Shown here in pieces: positions 1 to 6,391 of a DNA stretch of 12,866 nucleotides. Every line of letters begins with the position of its first letter. The stretch's first letter is position 1. The notes under the pieces are model-generated. The model saw only the letters and a program-made list of their open reading frames with translations, was not told where the DNA came from and searched no databases. The DNA comes from JBOHNM01 sp050730675 (GTDB taxonomy: Bacteria; Planctomycetota; Phycisphaerae; Phycisphaerales; UBA1924), in the NCBI GenBank assembly GCA_050730675.1, contig JBOHNM010000119.1, positions 1-12,866 of the forward strand, in the 5' to 3' direction. A program made the translations under genes and the position numbers.

Positions 1-576
1 CTCCTCTCCCGGGTAGAAAACCGCCTGCCACCGCGCATCGTCGGGGTCGTAGTTGTGTACCAGGTGCGGCGTCCCGTACGGCGCCGCCAGCAGCGACTTG
101 TTCGTCGCGTCTCCCATCAGCACGAATTCCGACGCAAAGTGCACCTGCGGCATCGAAATGCTGGTGAAGAACTGCGCGTTGTGCAACAGCGACGTGTACC
201 GCGACTGCAGAAAGAACGCCACGGGCAGGTCGCCCTGACGCCGCGATGCGCACTGGAACATTTCCAGCGTGCTCACCTGCGGCTCCATCAGTTCGACCCA
301 TCCCGCTCCAGGCGTGTCCTCGCTGCTCGATCCGTCGCCGTGGTACGTCTGCCACGCCGACCAGTGCGGGAACCGGTCGCGGGCGGCATTGGCGTACATC
401 GTCAAGGACTGCGAGACCGACCGCACATTCGCCAAACACTTGGTCGTCCGCGCCGCCCGCCGCGCACCGGCCAGCGCCGGCATCAGGATGCCGATCAGCA
501 GCGCGATCAGCGCGATGACGACCAGCAGCTCGATGAGCGTGAACGCCCGCCGCCCGGTTCTCGTTGCTCCCAGCAT
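1..576 (-). CDS. Type IV/type II secretion prepilin-like protein (partial, C-terminus off the left edge)
   Basis: The frame is open from an ATG at 576 to the window edge, giving 192 codons without a stop. The N-terminus is a class III prepilin signal: a short basic leader (MLGATRTGRRA), then FTLIE, then about 20 hydrophobic residues ending near LMPALAGAR. The conserved Glu is at +5 of the predicted mature protein; the residue before the cleavage point is Ala rather than the usual Gly. A GGGAGG Shine-Dalgarno sequence lies 4 nt before the ATG. After the helix the protein has the KCLANVRSVSQSLTMYAN segment common in planctomycetal pseudopilin-like proteins. Such proteins are processed by a prepilin peptidase and assemble into, or are anchored in, the inner membrane and envelope. 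Planctomycetes encode many, usually of unknown individual role. The family call is firm; the specific function is not known. Confidence 0.88.
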   Translation of the reverse strand, partial: MLGATRTGRRAFTLIELLVVIALIALLIGILMPALAGARRAARTTKCLANVRSVSQSLTMYANAARDRFPHWSAWQTYHGDGSSSEDTPGAGWVELMEPQVSTLEMFQCASRRQGDLPVAFFLQSRYTSLLHNAQFFTSISMPQVHFASEFVLMGDATNKSLLAAPYGTPHLVHNYDPDDARWQAVFYPGEE

Positions 577-622
577 GCAGCCTCCCGTCGGCCGCCGTCC
601 CGGCTGATGTGCTATCGGTCGA

Positions 623-644
623 GCATCATTGGGATGCATGATGC
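623..644. promoter_or_regulatory. Inverted repeat upstream of the prepilin gene
   Basis: GCATCAT at 623-629 pairs with ATGATGC at 638-644 across an 8-nt spacer. It lies in the 114-bp gap between the zinc-ribbon gene and the prepilin gene, 47 nt before the prepilin start codon. It could be an operator or an RNA hairpin. There is no U-tract on either side, so a terminator is unlikely. No regulator can be named. Confidence 0.25.
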
Positions 645-690
645 GCGGGTTTCAGGCCATCGCCTATGCGGGCTTTGCGGGAAGCTGACT

Positions 691-1164
691 CTACAGAAGC
701 CGCACATGCAAGAGTGCATAGATCATGAAGAACAGAAAGCCTCCCAGCGTGCTGATCGACCCCATGATCAACCAAGGCAGCACATCTCTCCGAAACCGAC
801 CCGATTGACCGGGCCTTGGCGCATTTGTTTCCCCGAGGTCCGCCTTGCCATGTGAAATACTCGCGAGCCCTTCAAGAGCACTGCAGACCACCGCAGCCAC
901 CAGGTACCCCATCACGATCCCCCAGAAGCAGCCGCCGTCCTTACGGAACAGGTAATCGCCGAGGCATGTCAGCGCCGTCGAAATCAGCGTTGCGAAGAAC
1001 CACACGAACCACGGAATGCGAGGCTCAGACGCAGTGATCGGAGGTGGCTGAATCGTTCCACACTCCGAACAACGAATCTCGCTTTCAGTGCGCGGCGTCC
1101 CCGACAGGTCATACCCGCACGAAATGCACTTGCAATTGCTCACGAGCCGCTTCTCATTGCTCAT
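691..1164 (-). CDS. Small zinc-ribbon membrane protein, unknown function
   Basis: This encodes 157 residues. A zinc ribbon opens the protein, with Cys13-x-x-Cys16 and Cys32-x-x-Cys35 (CISCGYDL and CSECG). Three hydrophobic stretches follow, at about residues 51-69, 79-97 and 128-153, so it is probably an inner-membrane protein with the ribbon in the cytoplasm. The ATG at 1164 lies inside a 7-bp tandem repeat. It is the only one of five ATGs in that repeat that opens the long frame, and it has no clear Shine-Dalgarno sequence. The gene starts 17 nt after the stop of the upstream ceramidase-like gene, so the two are probably co-transcribed and translationally coupled. The CGYDL-type ribbon recurs in several proteins in this window, but here it is N-terminal. 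No function can be assigned. Confidence 0.75.
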   Translation of the reverse strand: MSNEKRLVSNCKCISCGYDLSGTPRTESEIRCSECGTIQPPPITASEPRIPWFVWFFATLISTALTCLGDYLFRKDGGCFWGIVMGYLVAAVVCSALEGLASISHGKADLGETNAPRPGQSGRFRRDVLPWLIMGSISTLGGFLFFMIYALLHVRLL

Positions 1165-1188
1165 TGCTCATTGCTCATTGCTCATTGC
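1154..1188. repeat. Five perfect tandem copies of a 7-bp unit (TCATTGC / GCAATGA) at a gene junction
   Basis: The plus strand reads TCATTGC five times without a break. On the coding (minus) strand each unit is GCAATGA, so each carries an overlapping ATG/TGA. The first unit supplies the stop codon of the ceramidase-like gene (1184-1182). The fourth supplies the ATG (1164) of the next gene. Seven is not a multiple of three, so successive ATGs fall in successive frames. Only the one at 1164 opens a long frame. Confidence 0.95.
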
Positions 1189-2003
1189 TGCCCCCTCCCC
1201 CGCCCCGCCTGCCTCCACAAATCCACCAGAATCCACCCCGGTGCCGCCGCGGCCACCACGTGTTTGATCGTGTGCCCGCTCAGCAGCGGCTCGCCCCCCA
1301 CTGTCAACAGGCGGTAGGTCGCGCCGTCGGTGAACTCGAAGACCTTTGCGAGCACGTAGCACACCAGGCACCCCACCAGCACCGGCCAGCGCAGGTACCG
1401 TCCGCGGTACAGCGCCGCGCACAACACGATGAACACGAACGTCATCGCCTGCAGCGCGCCGTTGAACCGCAGATCGCTCTGGCCGCGCACCTCGCTCGCG
1501 TGCCAGTGCAGCACGCTCAGCGCTCCCACCGCCAGCAGCGGCGGCAGCAACCACAGCGCTGCTCGCCCGCCGATCCGCTCGGCGATGATCGCGGCCACCA
1601 GCCCCATGAACGCCACCGACATCGGGATGCGGTCCCATACCAGCCGGTCGTTGTCCGGATGCAGGTGGTACCACCCGCTGCCGAACGCCGTCCACAGCAC
1701 GCCGATGAAGAAGACGGCCAGACACCAACGATCGGCGGTCAACAGCGGCAACCCCGCCGCCGGCATTTCTTTCGACCGCCGCGCCTCACGCCACAGCAGC
1801 GCGAGCCCGAGCACGCCGATGACCGCGAACGGCGCGTTGCTCGCAACGTTCCAGAAATTCGGCACGCCGAGGATCGTCCGCTGATCCGCAAACTCGTTGT
1901 AGTCGGGCAGTTGCGCGATGGGCCCGCGCAGCGAAACCACCACCGCAATCACCGCGACGATCAGCACCAGCACGCCCGCCCGCCAGTCAAGAAAGCTCTT
2001 CAA
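1182..2003 (-). CDS. Ceramidase-like (CREST superfamily) membrane hydrolase
   Basis: This encodes 273 residues with about seven hydrophobic segments. It matches the bacterial branch of the alkaline ceramidase/CREST family: FADQRTILGVPNFWNVASN at 38-56, SGWYHLHPDNDRLVWDR at 109-125 (Ser109, His113, Asp117 candidates) and SGHTIKH at 242-248 (His244, His248). In this family the conserved Ser, Asp and three His residues form a zinc site within the membrane that hydrolyses amide-linked lipids. The true substrate is unknown, since nothing here shows that the organism makes sphingolipids. The start is TTG at 2003, with AGGGG about 9 nt upstream; an in-frame TGA lies 10 codons further up and the next in-frame Met is residue 80, far too late. 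It leads a minus-strand run with the zinc-ribbon gene and is divergent from the DHS-like gene. Confidence 0.82.
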   Translation of the reverse strand: MKSFLDWRAGVLVLIVAVIAVVVSLRGPIAQLPDYNEFADQRTILGVPNFWNVASNAPFAVIGVLGLALLWREARRSKEMPAAGLPLLTADRWCLAVFFIGVLWTAFGSGWYHLHPDNDRLVWDRIPMSVAFMGLVAAIIAERIGGRAALWLLPPLLAVGALSVLHWHASEVRGQSDLRFNGALQAMTFVFIVLCAALYRGRYLRWPVLVGCLVCYVLAKVFEFTDGATYRLLTVGGEPLLSGHTIKHVVAAAAPGWILVDLWRQAGRGRGQQ

Positions 2004-2164
2004 GTCGCGGCCCCTTTGCCCTCGGACGTGATATCATTAGGTGATCGTCGCCACCCCCGACGGTCCACTCAACCCGCGCATCGGCCAGGGGGGCTTGGCC
2101 GCGACAACCGCCCTGTCGGTCTAGTGCCCAGTGCCTAGTCCCCAGTGCCTCTAGGAGTTTCCCC
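2004..2164. promoter_or_regulatory. Divergent intergenic region between the ceramidase-like and DHS-like genes
   Basis: This 161-bp gap must hold promoters for both genes. AGGGG precedes the TTG start of the minus-strand gene. AGGAG at 2153-2157 precedes the ATG of the plus-strand gene by 7 nt. An AT-rich stretch at about 2029-2040 (gatatcatta) is the likeliest -10 zone for the minus-strand gene, but no convincing -35/-10 pair was found. A degenerate 7-bp repeat fills 2123-2150. Confidence 0.4.
2123..2150. repeat. Degenerate 7-bp tandem repeat (AGTGCCY-like), four units
   Basis: Four consecutive heptamers read AGTGCCC, AGTGCCT, AGTCCCC and AGTGCCT. The last unit runs into the ribosome-binding site of the DHS-like gene. 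From memory, heptamers of this kind resemble the short tandemly repeated repetitive (STRR) sequences described in cyanobacteria and seen in other genomes. The origin here is unknown. Confidence 0.75.
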
Positions 2165-3286
2165 ATGGCCAACGGCAAAACCCCCACCTGGACAAAGAAA
2201 GAACTGCTCTCCCGCCCCGTCAAGCACATCGATGTGACGAGCTTCGACGGCCGCCAGGTCATCGACAGCTACCGCGACATGGCGTACACCGCGCGCACGC
2301 TGGCGAACGCCGCGGACATCTACTCGATGATGCTCAAGGACAAGGACTGCGCGGTGGTGCTTACCCTCGCCGGCTCGCTCATCTCCGCCGGCCTCAAGAA
2401 GGCGATCATCACGCTCATTGAGCACAACATGGTGGATGCCATCGTCTCCACCGGCGCCAACATCGTGGACCAGGACTTCTTCGAGGGCCTCGGCTTCAAG
2501 CACTACATCGCCCCCGGCAGCCCCGAGGCCCCGCCCGTGGACGACATGACCCTCCGCAACCTCATGATCGACCGCATCTACGACACCTACATCAACGAGG
2601 ATGATCTCCGCGACTGCGACGACACCACCAAGAAGATCTTCGACAGCTTCGAGCCCGGCGCGTACAGCAGCCGCGAGTTCATCGAGGCCATGGGCGCCTA
2701 CCTCGCCCGCAAGCACCCCAAGAACGACTCGATCGTCAAGACCTGCTTCCTCAAGCGCGTCCCCATCTTCGTCCCCGCTTTCAGCGACTGCTCCGCCGGC
2801 TTCGGCATTGTCCTCCACCAGGTCGAGAAGAACGAGCAGGGCGAGCCCTTCGTCGCCTTCGACAGCGGCAAGGACTTCCGCGAGCTCACCGACATCAAGC
2901 TCAACTGCAAGGACACCGGCCTGCTCATGCTCGGCGGCGGCGTCCCCAAGAACTTCGCCCAGGACATCGTCGTCGCCGCTGAATTGCTCAGCGAGCGCAA
3001 GGGCGGCAAGGCCCGCGGCGACATCGGCATGCACAAGTACGCCGTGCAGATGACCGTCGCCGACTCGCGCGACGGCGCCCTCTCCGGCTCCACCCTCCGC
3101 GAGGCCTGCTCGTGGGGCAAGGTCGATGTCGTCCACGAGCAGATGGTCTTCGGCGAACTCACCGCCCTGTTCCCCATCCTCGCCTCCGACGCCTACCACC
3201 GCGGCAACTGGAAGAAGCGCAAGTCCTTCAAGTTCGCCGACATGTTCGAGAAGGCGCCGGTGAACTTCGCCGCGATCAAGGGCTGA
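2165..3286 (+). CDS. Deoxyhypusine synthase family protein (bacterial homologue, probable polyamine enzyme)
   Basis: This encodes 373 residues, close to the 369 of human deoxyhypusine synthase. AGGAG lies 7 nt before the ATG. Family landmarks are AGSLISAGLKKAI (69-81), IEHNMVDAIVSTGANI (85-100), LGGGVPKNF (256-264) and REACSWGK (312-319). The last contains the Trp and Lys equivalent to human W327 and K329; the Lys forms the covalent aminobutyl intermediate. Family members move an aminobutyl group from spermidine, with NAD, onto eIF5A or a small amine. Bacteria lack eIF5A, so a homospermidine-type polyamine reaction is more likely. Two substrate-site residues differ: the His of the eukaryotic KHHIAN motif aligns with Phe264, and the second Asp of FDGSDSG aligns with Leu306. 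Transcription ends at a strong terminator; no polyamine gene is adjacent. Confidence 0.9.
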   Translation: MANGKTPTWTKKELLSRPVKHIDVTSFDGRQVIDSYRDMAYTARTLANAADIYSMMLKDKDCAVVLTLAGSLISAGLKKAIITLIEHNMVDAIVSTGANIVDQDFFEGLGFKHYIAPGSPEAPPVDDMTLRNLMIDRIYDTYINEDDLRDCDDTTKKIFDSFEPGAYSSREFIEAMGAYLARKHPKNDSIVKTCFLKRVPIFVPAFSDCSAGFGIVLHQVEKNEQGEPFVAFDSGKDFRELTDIKLNCKDTGLLMLGGGVPKNFAQDIVVAAELLSERKGGKARGDIGMHKYAVQMTVADSRDGALSGSTLREACSWGKVDVVHEQMVFGELTALFPILASDAYHRGNWKKRKSFKFADMFEKAPVNFAAIKG

Positions 3287-3290
3287 TTCA

Positions 3291-3327
3291 CCTCCCCTTC
3301 CCTGAGGGAAAAGGCAGGGGGTAGGGT
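3291..3327. repeat. REP-like palindromic intergenic sequence
   Basis: Just after the DHS-like stop codon, TTCCC TGA GGGAA (3298-3310) sits inside a pyrimidine-rich then purine-rich stretch ending in GGCAGGGGGTAGGG. From memory, this resembles the dispersed 'ccctctccctgagggagaggg' repeat found between genes in many bacteria. Only one copy is in this window, so the dispersed nature is inference. Confidence 0.5.
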
Positions 3328-3360
3328 TCGCGTTTCTCCCCACATCTCAGTGCCACCCAC

Positions 3361-3386
3361 AGCCCCGGAGCAATCCGGGGCTTTTT
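3361..3386 (+). terminator. Intrinsic terminator of the DHS-like gene
   Basis: A perfect 9-bp GC-rich stem (AGCCCCGGA at 3361-3369, TCCGGGGCT at 3374-3382) with a GCAA tetraloop is followed directly by a T-run to 3386. It lies 75 nt after the stop codon. It should end the DHS-like transcript and insulate the metallopeptidase gene from it. Confidence 0.92.
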
Positions 3387-3665
3387 CACAAGGCAACAAC
3401 GAAGGATCGAAGGGATCGAAGGCCGCGAAGCAGGACAAGGCGGGGCAGTACGCGGAGGACACAGAGGTACACAGAGCACGATAAGGCGGGCGGCCCGACC
3501 CGTCCGTGGGTCGGGCGAGGGTGGGAGAGTGTCACGACCATCGACCCGCTTCCGTGACGGGCAGGCGCTTGCTACGCGCCGTCCGCTGCGACGCTGAGGA
3601 CAGCTTCGGAGCGGGCACCTGGCGATCAAACGAACGAAGCCACCGGACTAGAGGCCCAGGACTCC
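3387..3665. other. Gene-free spacer made of repeat-like sequence
   Basis: I see no credible gene here. It holds two copies of GGATCGAA (3404-3411 and 3413-3420), a segment of the 'cggaggacacagagg' type (about 3456-3478) that I recall as a common intergenic sequence in planctomycete-like genomes, and a 9-bp hairpin at 3493-3516. The rest up to the metallopeptidase promoter is featureless. Confidence 0.55.
3484..3516. repeat. Hairpin repeat, left copy flanking the metallopeptidase gene
   Basis: The 19-bp sequence at 3484-3502 recurs at 4860-4878 with one mismatch (C/T at the eighth base). In this copy it continues as a hairpin: GCCCGACCC (3493-3501), loop GTCCGT, GGGTCGGGC (3508-3516). There is no T-run after the stem, so it is a repeat element rather than a canonical terminator. 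Confidence 0.8.
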
Positions 3666-3671
3666 TAACAT
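3666..3671 (+). promoter_or_regulatory. -10-like hexamer TAACAT, 6 nt before the metallopeptidase start
   Basis: TAACAT followed by 6 nt and then the TTG start places the expected transcription start on or next to the start codon. No Shine-Dalgarno sequence is present. The layout matches five other genes in this window. TAA is also the in-frame stop that closes the frame, so some coincidence is possible. Confidence 0.4.
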
Positions 3672-3677
3672 CCCGCA

Positions 3678-4856
3678 TTGCGCACATATTCGGACAACGA
3701 ACTGAACGAGATCATTGCTGAACTCAACAGCAAACAGCGTTCGCTCCAACTCGGAGCCGTGTTCGCTCCTCAGGACATGCTCGAAGTGGACCACGGCAAC
3801 ATGTGGATCCCTCTTCAACATCGCGCGCAACTGTTCCTAAATGCATTCAACACCTCTTCCGCCCGGCTTCGAGAGCTTCCCCAAACGACGTTCGTATGGA
3901 CGTGCAGCAACGAGCTTACAGGTGTTGCAGCAGCTTTGCGTGGTGAGTATTTCATCTTTCTGCCGGCACTGCTGCCGCAATTGCTCGGTGCGCTGATCCA
4001 CGACGCGTTCTCGATGCGCACGTTCTTTGACTGGATCGGAAGCGCCAGCGTAGAGTCCGACGACGCTACTCTCGGACCACGCGAGTACTACCTTGGCGAC
4101 CCATTCTCGGGCGATCACAAGTCCCTCATGCCCATTGACCGTGTTCGGCGCGTGGTGGCAAACATCATTACACAGTGGGCGTTCGACTTTGTCGTTCGCC
4201 ACGAGATGCGACACATCATCGCGGGACACCTGGATTACCTCGCGTATCGCGGCCTCCAAGCCTGCATTGTGGACGGCGTCGGAGCCCCCCCGATTCCAGT
4301 CACAGCTCTCGAGTGGCAGGCCCTGGAGATGGACGCGGATTGTTTCGCCGTGTGCGGCATTACCAGAGCGGCGCTCGACCTAGCTGAGTCTCGGGATGCC
4401 CGCCTAAGGTCCGGAATTGCACCGGCCCACGACGTGGATGAAGCACTGTCGCTGCTGATGTTCGCGGTCAGCGCCGCCTTTCTGTTGCTTGGAACTGGCA
4501 AAGAAGCTCCGGTCCAATGGGAGGATCTGACGCATCCACCAGCCGACATTCGAGGGCTCTCAGCCCGTGCGACCATGGTTACGTACCTGCAGAAGCGATG
4601 CCCAGACCTGTTCCACGCGCCTCGCCCCAAGTGTGCCCTCGCTTACTCAGGCCTGACTCAGTTGCACCTCCTGCTTCAGCGCCCCAGCGTGAACCTCGAT
4701 TCACACTTGGAACGATTCGACGCGGCGCGATACTACTCCAAGAAGCTCACAACAGAATGGCTGCGGCTGGAACCGCATCTCGTACCATTTAGCTACGCTT
4801 CCTTCGATGACCTAAGCGAGAGCCGGTCGGAGGATGATTGGCCCGCCGAGATGTAA
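3678..4856 (+). CDS. HExxH metallopeptidase-like protein, M48/gluzincin-type motifs, unknown target
   Basis: This encodes 392 residues. The zinc-peptidase core is HEMRH (175-179) within VRHEMRHIIAGHLDYL, followed by ALEMDADCFA (215-224). The ExxxD pair Glu217/Asp221 resembles the third zinc ligand motif of gluzincins such as M48 peptidases. THPPADIR (285-292) resembles the HPP..R segment of M48 proteins. Hydrophobic stretches at about 91-111 and 259-272 may be membrane-associated or buried. The start is TTG at 3678; an in-frame TAA lies four codons upstream and a -10-like TAACAT fits a leaderless start, but ATG 3777 (residue 34) is an alternative. The gene is isolated, looks less GC-rich than its neighbours, and has the same 19-bp repeat on each side, suggesting acquisition. 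A Lit-like (U49) phage-exclusion protease is a possibility only. Confidence 0.72.
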   Translation: MRTYSDNELNEIIAELNSKQRSLQLGAVFAPQDMLEVDHGNMWIPLQHRAQLFLNAFNTSSARLRELPQTTFVWTCSNELTGVAAALRGEYFIFLPALLPQLLGALIHDAFSMRTFFDWIGSASVESDDATLGPREYYLGDPFSGDHKSLMPIDRVRRVVANIITQWAFDFVVRHEMRHIIAGHLDYLAYRGLQACIVDGVGAPPIPVTALEWQALEMDADCFAVCGITRAALDLAESRDARLRSGIAPAHDVDEALSLLMFAVSAAFLLLGTGKEAPVQWEDLTHPPADIRGLSARATMVTYLQKRCPDLFHAPRPKCALAYSGLTQLHLLLQRPSVNLDSHLERFDAARYYSKKLTTEWLRLEPHLVPFSYASFDDLSESRSEDDWPAEM

Positions 4857-4859
4857 TCC

Positions 4860-4922
4860 AGGCGGGTGGCCCGACCCGCATTCTGCCTTTCGCATCGGGT
4901 GCCCTGACCCGTCGCGGGTCAG
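4860..4922. repeat. Hairpin repeat, right copy flanking the metallopeptidase gene
   Basis: Positions 4860-4878 match 3484-3502 at 18 of 19 bases. A related hairpin follows: CTGACCCG (4904-4911), loop TCG, CGGGTCAG (4915-4922), then GACGAGCG. It starts 4 nt after the metallopeptidase stop codon. Confidence 0.75.
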
Positions 4923-5157
4923 ACGAGCGTGACAACGTCGCCGAATCGCGACGGCGGGTCGAGCGTAGCGACCCCTCAGGATCCAGCGTTCCGTTTCTGT
5001 GGCTTCGATGCCCACGCTCCGCGCCGCCCGCCCCAACGCCCAGAGCGGCTTAGGGCCGGGGCATCCCGCTGAAAACCCCAACGCGCGTGAACCCCGGTCT
5101 TCGGGCTCGGGCTTCCTTGCACAGGCCACCCCCACGCACCCCCACCCGAGACACGGT
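4923..5157. other. Gene-free spacer before the first array paralogue
   Basis: I see no credible gene in this stretch. A frame continuous with the next gene is open from a GTG at 5087, but it has no ribosome-binding site and its residues before 5171 look non-coding. Confidence 0.5.
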
Positions 5158-5163
5158 TATGCT
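5158..5163 (+). promoter_or_regulatory. -10-like hexamer TATGCT, 7 nt before a start codon (leaderless layout)
   Basis: GGTTATGCT (5155-5163), then 7 nt, then ATG at 5171. The same nonamer with one change, GGTTACGCT, precedes the paralogue at 7981. No -35 box is evident. Confidence 0.5.
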
Positions 5164-5170
5164 CCAACTC

Positions 5171-6001
5171 ATGGGCAACCCCGGACCATCTCCCCGCCCG
5201 GTCCCCCACCCCACCCGCCGACTCGCGGCGCCCATCGCCGCATCCCTCCTGCTCGGCGGATTCACCACACTCGCAGTCATCCTCGCCCTGGTCCGCCTCT
5301 GCGACCCGCCCAACACGCCCGTCAACATCTCTCGCGCGTTCGTGCGCGACGGCCGCGCCTGGACCAGCGTCGAATCCCACCGCTTCGGGATCGTTCGCGC
5401 CTGGTGGGACCCCCTCACCCGCGCCGATATGACGCTGCCGACCGACAAGTCCGCCGCGGCCAAGGCCCGCGAGCTGCTCGGCCTCGCCCCGCGCGAGACC
5501 GAAGACCCCGCCAGGCTCATCGCCGACTACGCGGCCAAGTACGACGAGCTCATCCGCTCCCGCCCCGGCGGCCGCGTCTACGACACGCCCGCTCCGTGGG
5601 GGCAGTTCGCCCTCGATGAACCCCTCCCCCCGCAGCAGGCCCTGGGCTGCGATGTCGGTTACGGCTGGCCCTTCATCGGCGCGTGGTACCAGATCCGTGG
5701 CAATAGCCGCGGCATGTACGCCGTCACCAGCGACATCCGCTTCGGCCACCTCCTCTCCGGCACGCCCACCGCCCGCGGCGACCTCTTCTGCCGCGTCCTC
5801 CCAACCAAGCCCGCCTGGGGCGGCCTGCTCGCCAACACCGCCATCTTCGCCGTGGCGTGGCTTGCCGTGCTGCTCATTCCCGGCTTTGTGCGCCGCACCA
5901 TCCGCCGCCGGCGCGGCCAATGCACCCACTGCGCCTACGACCTGCGTGCCACACCTCTCGGCACGCCCTGCCCGGAATGCGGCGGCAAAGGATGCTCATG
6001 A
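5171..6001 (+). CDS. Membrane protein with exported domain and C-terminal zinc ribbon (array paralogue 1)
   Basis: This encodes 276 residues of no family I can name. After a Pro-rich N-terminus come a helix at about 18-43, an exported region of some 170 residues, a second helix at about 218-238, a basic stop-transfer (RRTIRRRR) and a zinc ribbon (Cys251, Cys254, Cys267, Cys270; CTHCAYDL and CPECG). The exported part carries GYGWPFIGAW at about 163-172, the G[WF]P motif shared by the other three paralogues, and PAWGGLLANTAIF before helix 2. I chose ATG 5171 because a TATGCT hexamer sits 7 nt upstream; ATG 5159 and GTG 5087 are in frame, and none has a Shine-Dalgarno sequence. The next gene overlaps its stop codon. 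The ribbon should face the cytoplasm, which suggests a sensor or assembly role, but no function is known. Confidence 0.75.
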   Translation: MGNPGPSPRPVPHPTRRLAAPIAASLLLGGFTTLAVILALVRLCDPPNTPVNISRAFVRDGRAWTSVESHRFGIVRAWWDPLTRADMTLPTDKSAAAKARELLGLAPRETEDPARLIADYAAKYDELIRSRPGGRVYDTPAPWGQFALDEPLPPQQALGCDVGYGWPFIGAWYQIRGNSRGMYAVTSDIRFGHLLSGTPTARGDLFCRVLPTKPAWGGLLANTAIFAVAWLAVLLIPGFVRRTIRRRRGQCTHCAYDLRATPLGTPCPECGGKGCS

Positions 6002-6369
6002 CCGACCGCACAACCTTCCGCCTCAGCTTCGCCCGCGAGCACATCGAGCGCCTGACCGCCGCCGAGCGGGACACCGAGCAACTCACCCTCGCCGCTCTCC
6101 TCGAATCCCAGGCTCGCCTACTCCGCGAGCACACCACCCACCACATCAGTTTCGGCCCCAACTCCATCCCTACCCCCCCCGGCTGGAAGCGCTCACCCGA
6201 CATCGCCTACCGCTGTCTCATCTGCGGCTACCTCCTCCGCTCCATGACCACCGACTACGAAACGTGCTTCTGCGGCGAGATGTCCGTGGATATCGCCGCC
6301 GGCCGCTTCGGCTCCGGTCTCGGAGATCAGAGCATCGAAGTCGTGAGGCTTCTCCCTCGAGGCAACTGA
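5998..6369 (+). CDS. Small Cys4 putative metal-binding protein, coupled to the preceding gene
   Basis: This encodes 123 residues, probably soluble. The ATG overlaps the upstream stop codon (ATGA at 5998-6001), and AAAGG lies 6 nt before it, so translation is coupled. The N-terminal half is charged and looks helical (residues 8-45). The C-terminal half has a knuckle, Cys73-x-x-Cys76 and Cys90-x-Cys92 (CLICG, CFCG), followed by SVDIAAGRFGSGLGD. This resembles the small bacterial families with a CxCG...VD.G...R pattern, which I cannot name with confidence. Cys4 geometry suggests structural zinc. It may work with the membrane protein encoded just upstream. An in-frame ATG at 5992 is an alternative start. 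Confidence 0.7.
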   Translation: MTDRTTFRLSFAREHIERLTAAERDTEQLTLAALLESQARLLREHTTHHISFGPNSIPTPPGWKRSPDIAYRCLICGYLLRSMTTDYETCFCGEMSVDIAAGRFGSGLGDQSIEVVRLLPRGN

Positions 6370-6391
6370 CACGCTCTTCAAAAGCAGAGCA

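Noticed and set aside
55..855. A 266-residue plus-strand open frame at the left edge
   Set aside because: It is opposite the prepilin and zinc-ribbon genes. The Arg-rich composition is that of a shadow frame.
1154..1188. A CRISPR array or phase-variation on/off switch
   Set aside because: The units are 7 bp without spacers, so this is not CRISPR. Changing the unit number does not alter the reading frame of either gene, so it is not a classic phase switch.
2135..3343. A 402-residue minus-strand open frame
   Set aside because: It lies fully opposite the DHS-like gene and has the repetitive Val/Leu/Glu/Gly composition of a shadow frame.
3493..3516. The hairpin as a rho-independent terminator
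   Set aside because: There is no T-run after the stem, and a strong terminator already lies at 3361-3386. The related sequence at 4860 suggests a repeat element.
4976..5929. A 317-residue minus-strand open frame
   Set aside because: It is opposite the first array paralogue, low complexity in Gly/Ala/Glu, with no motif and no ribosome-binding site.
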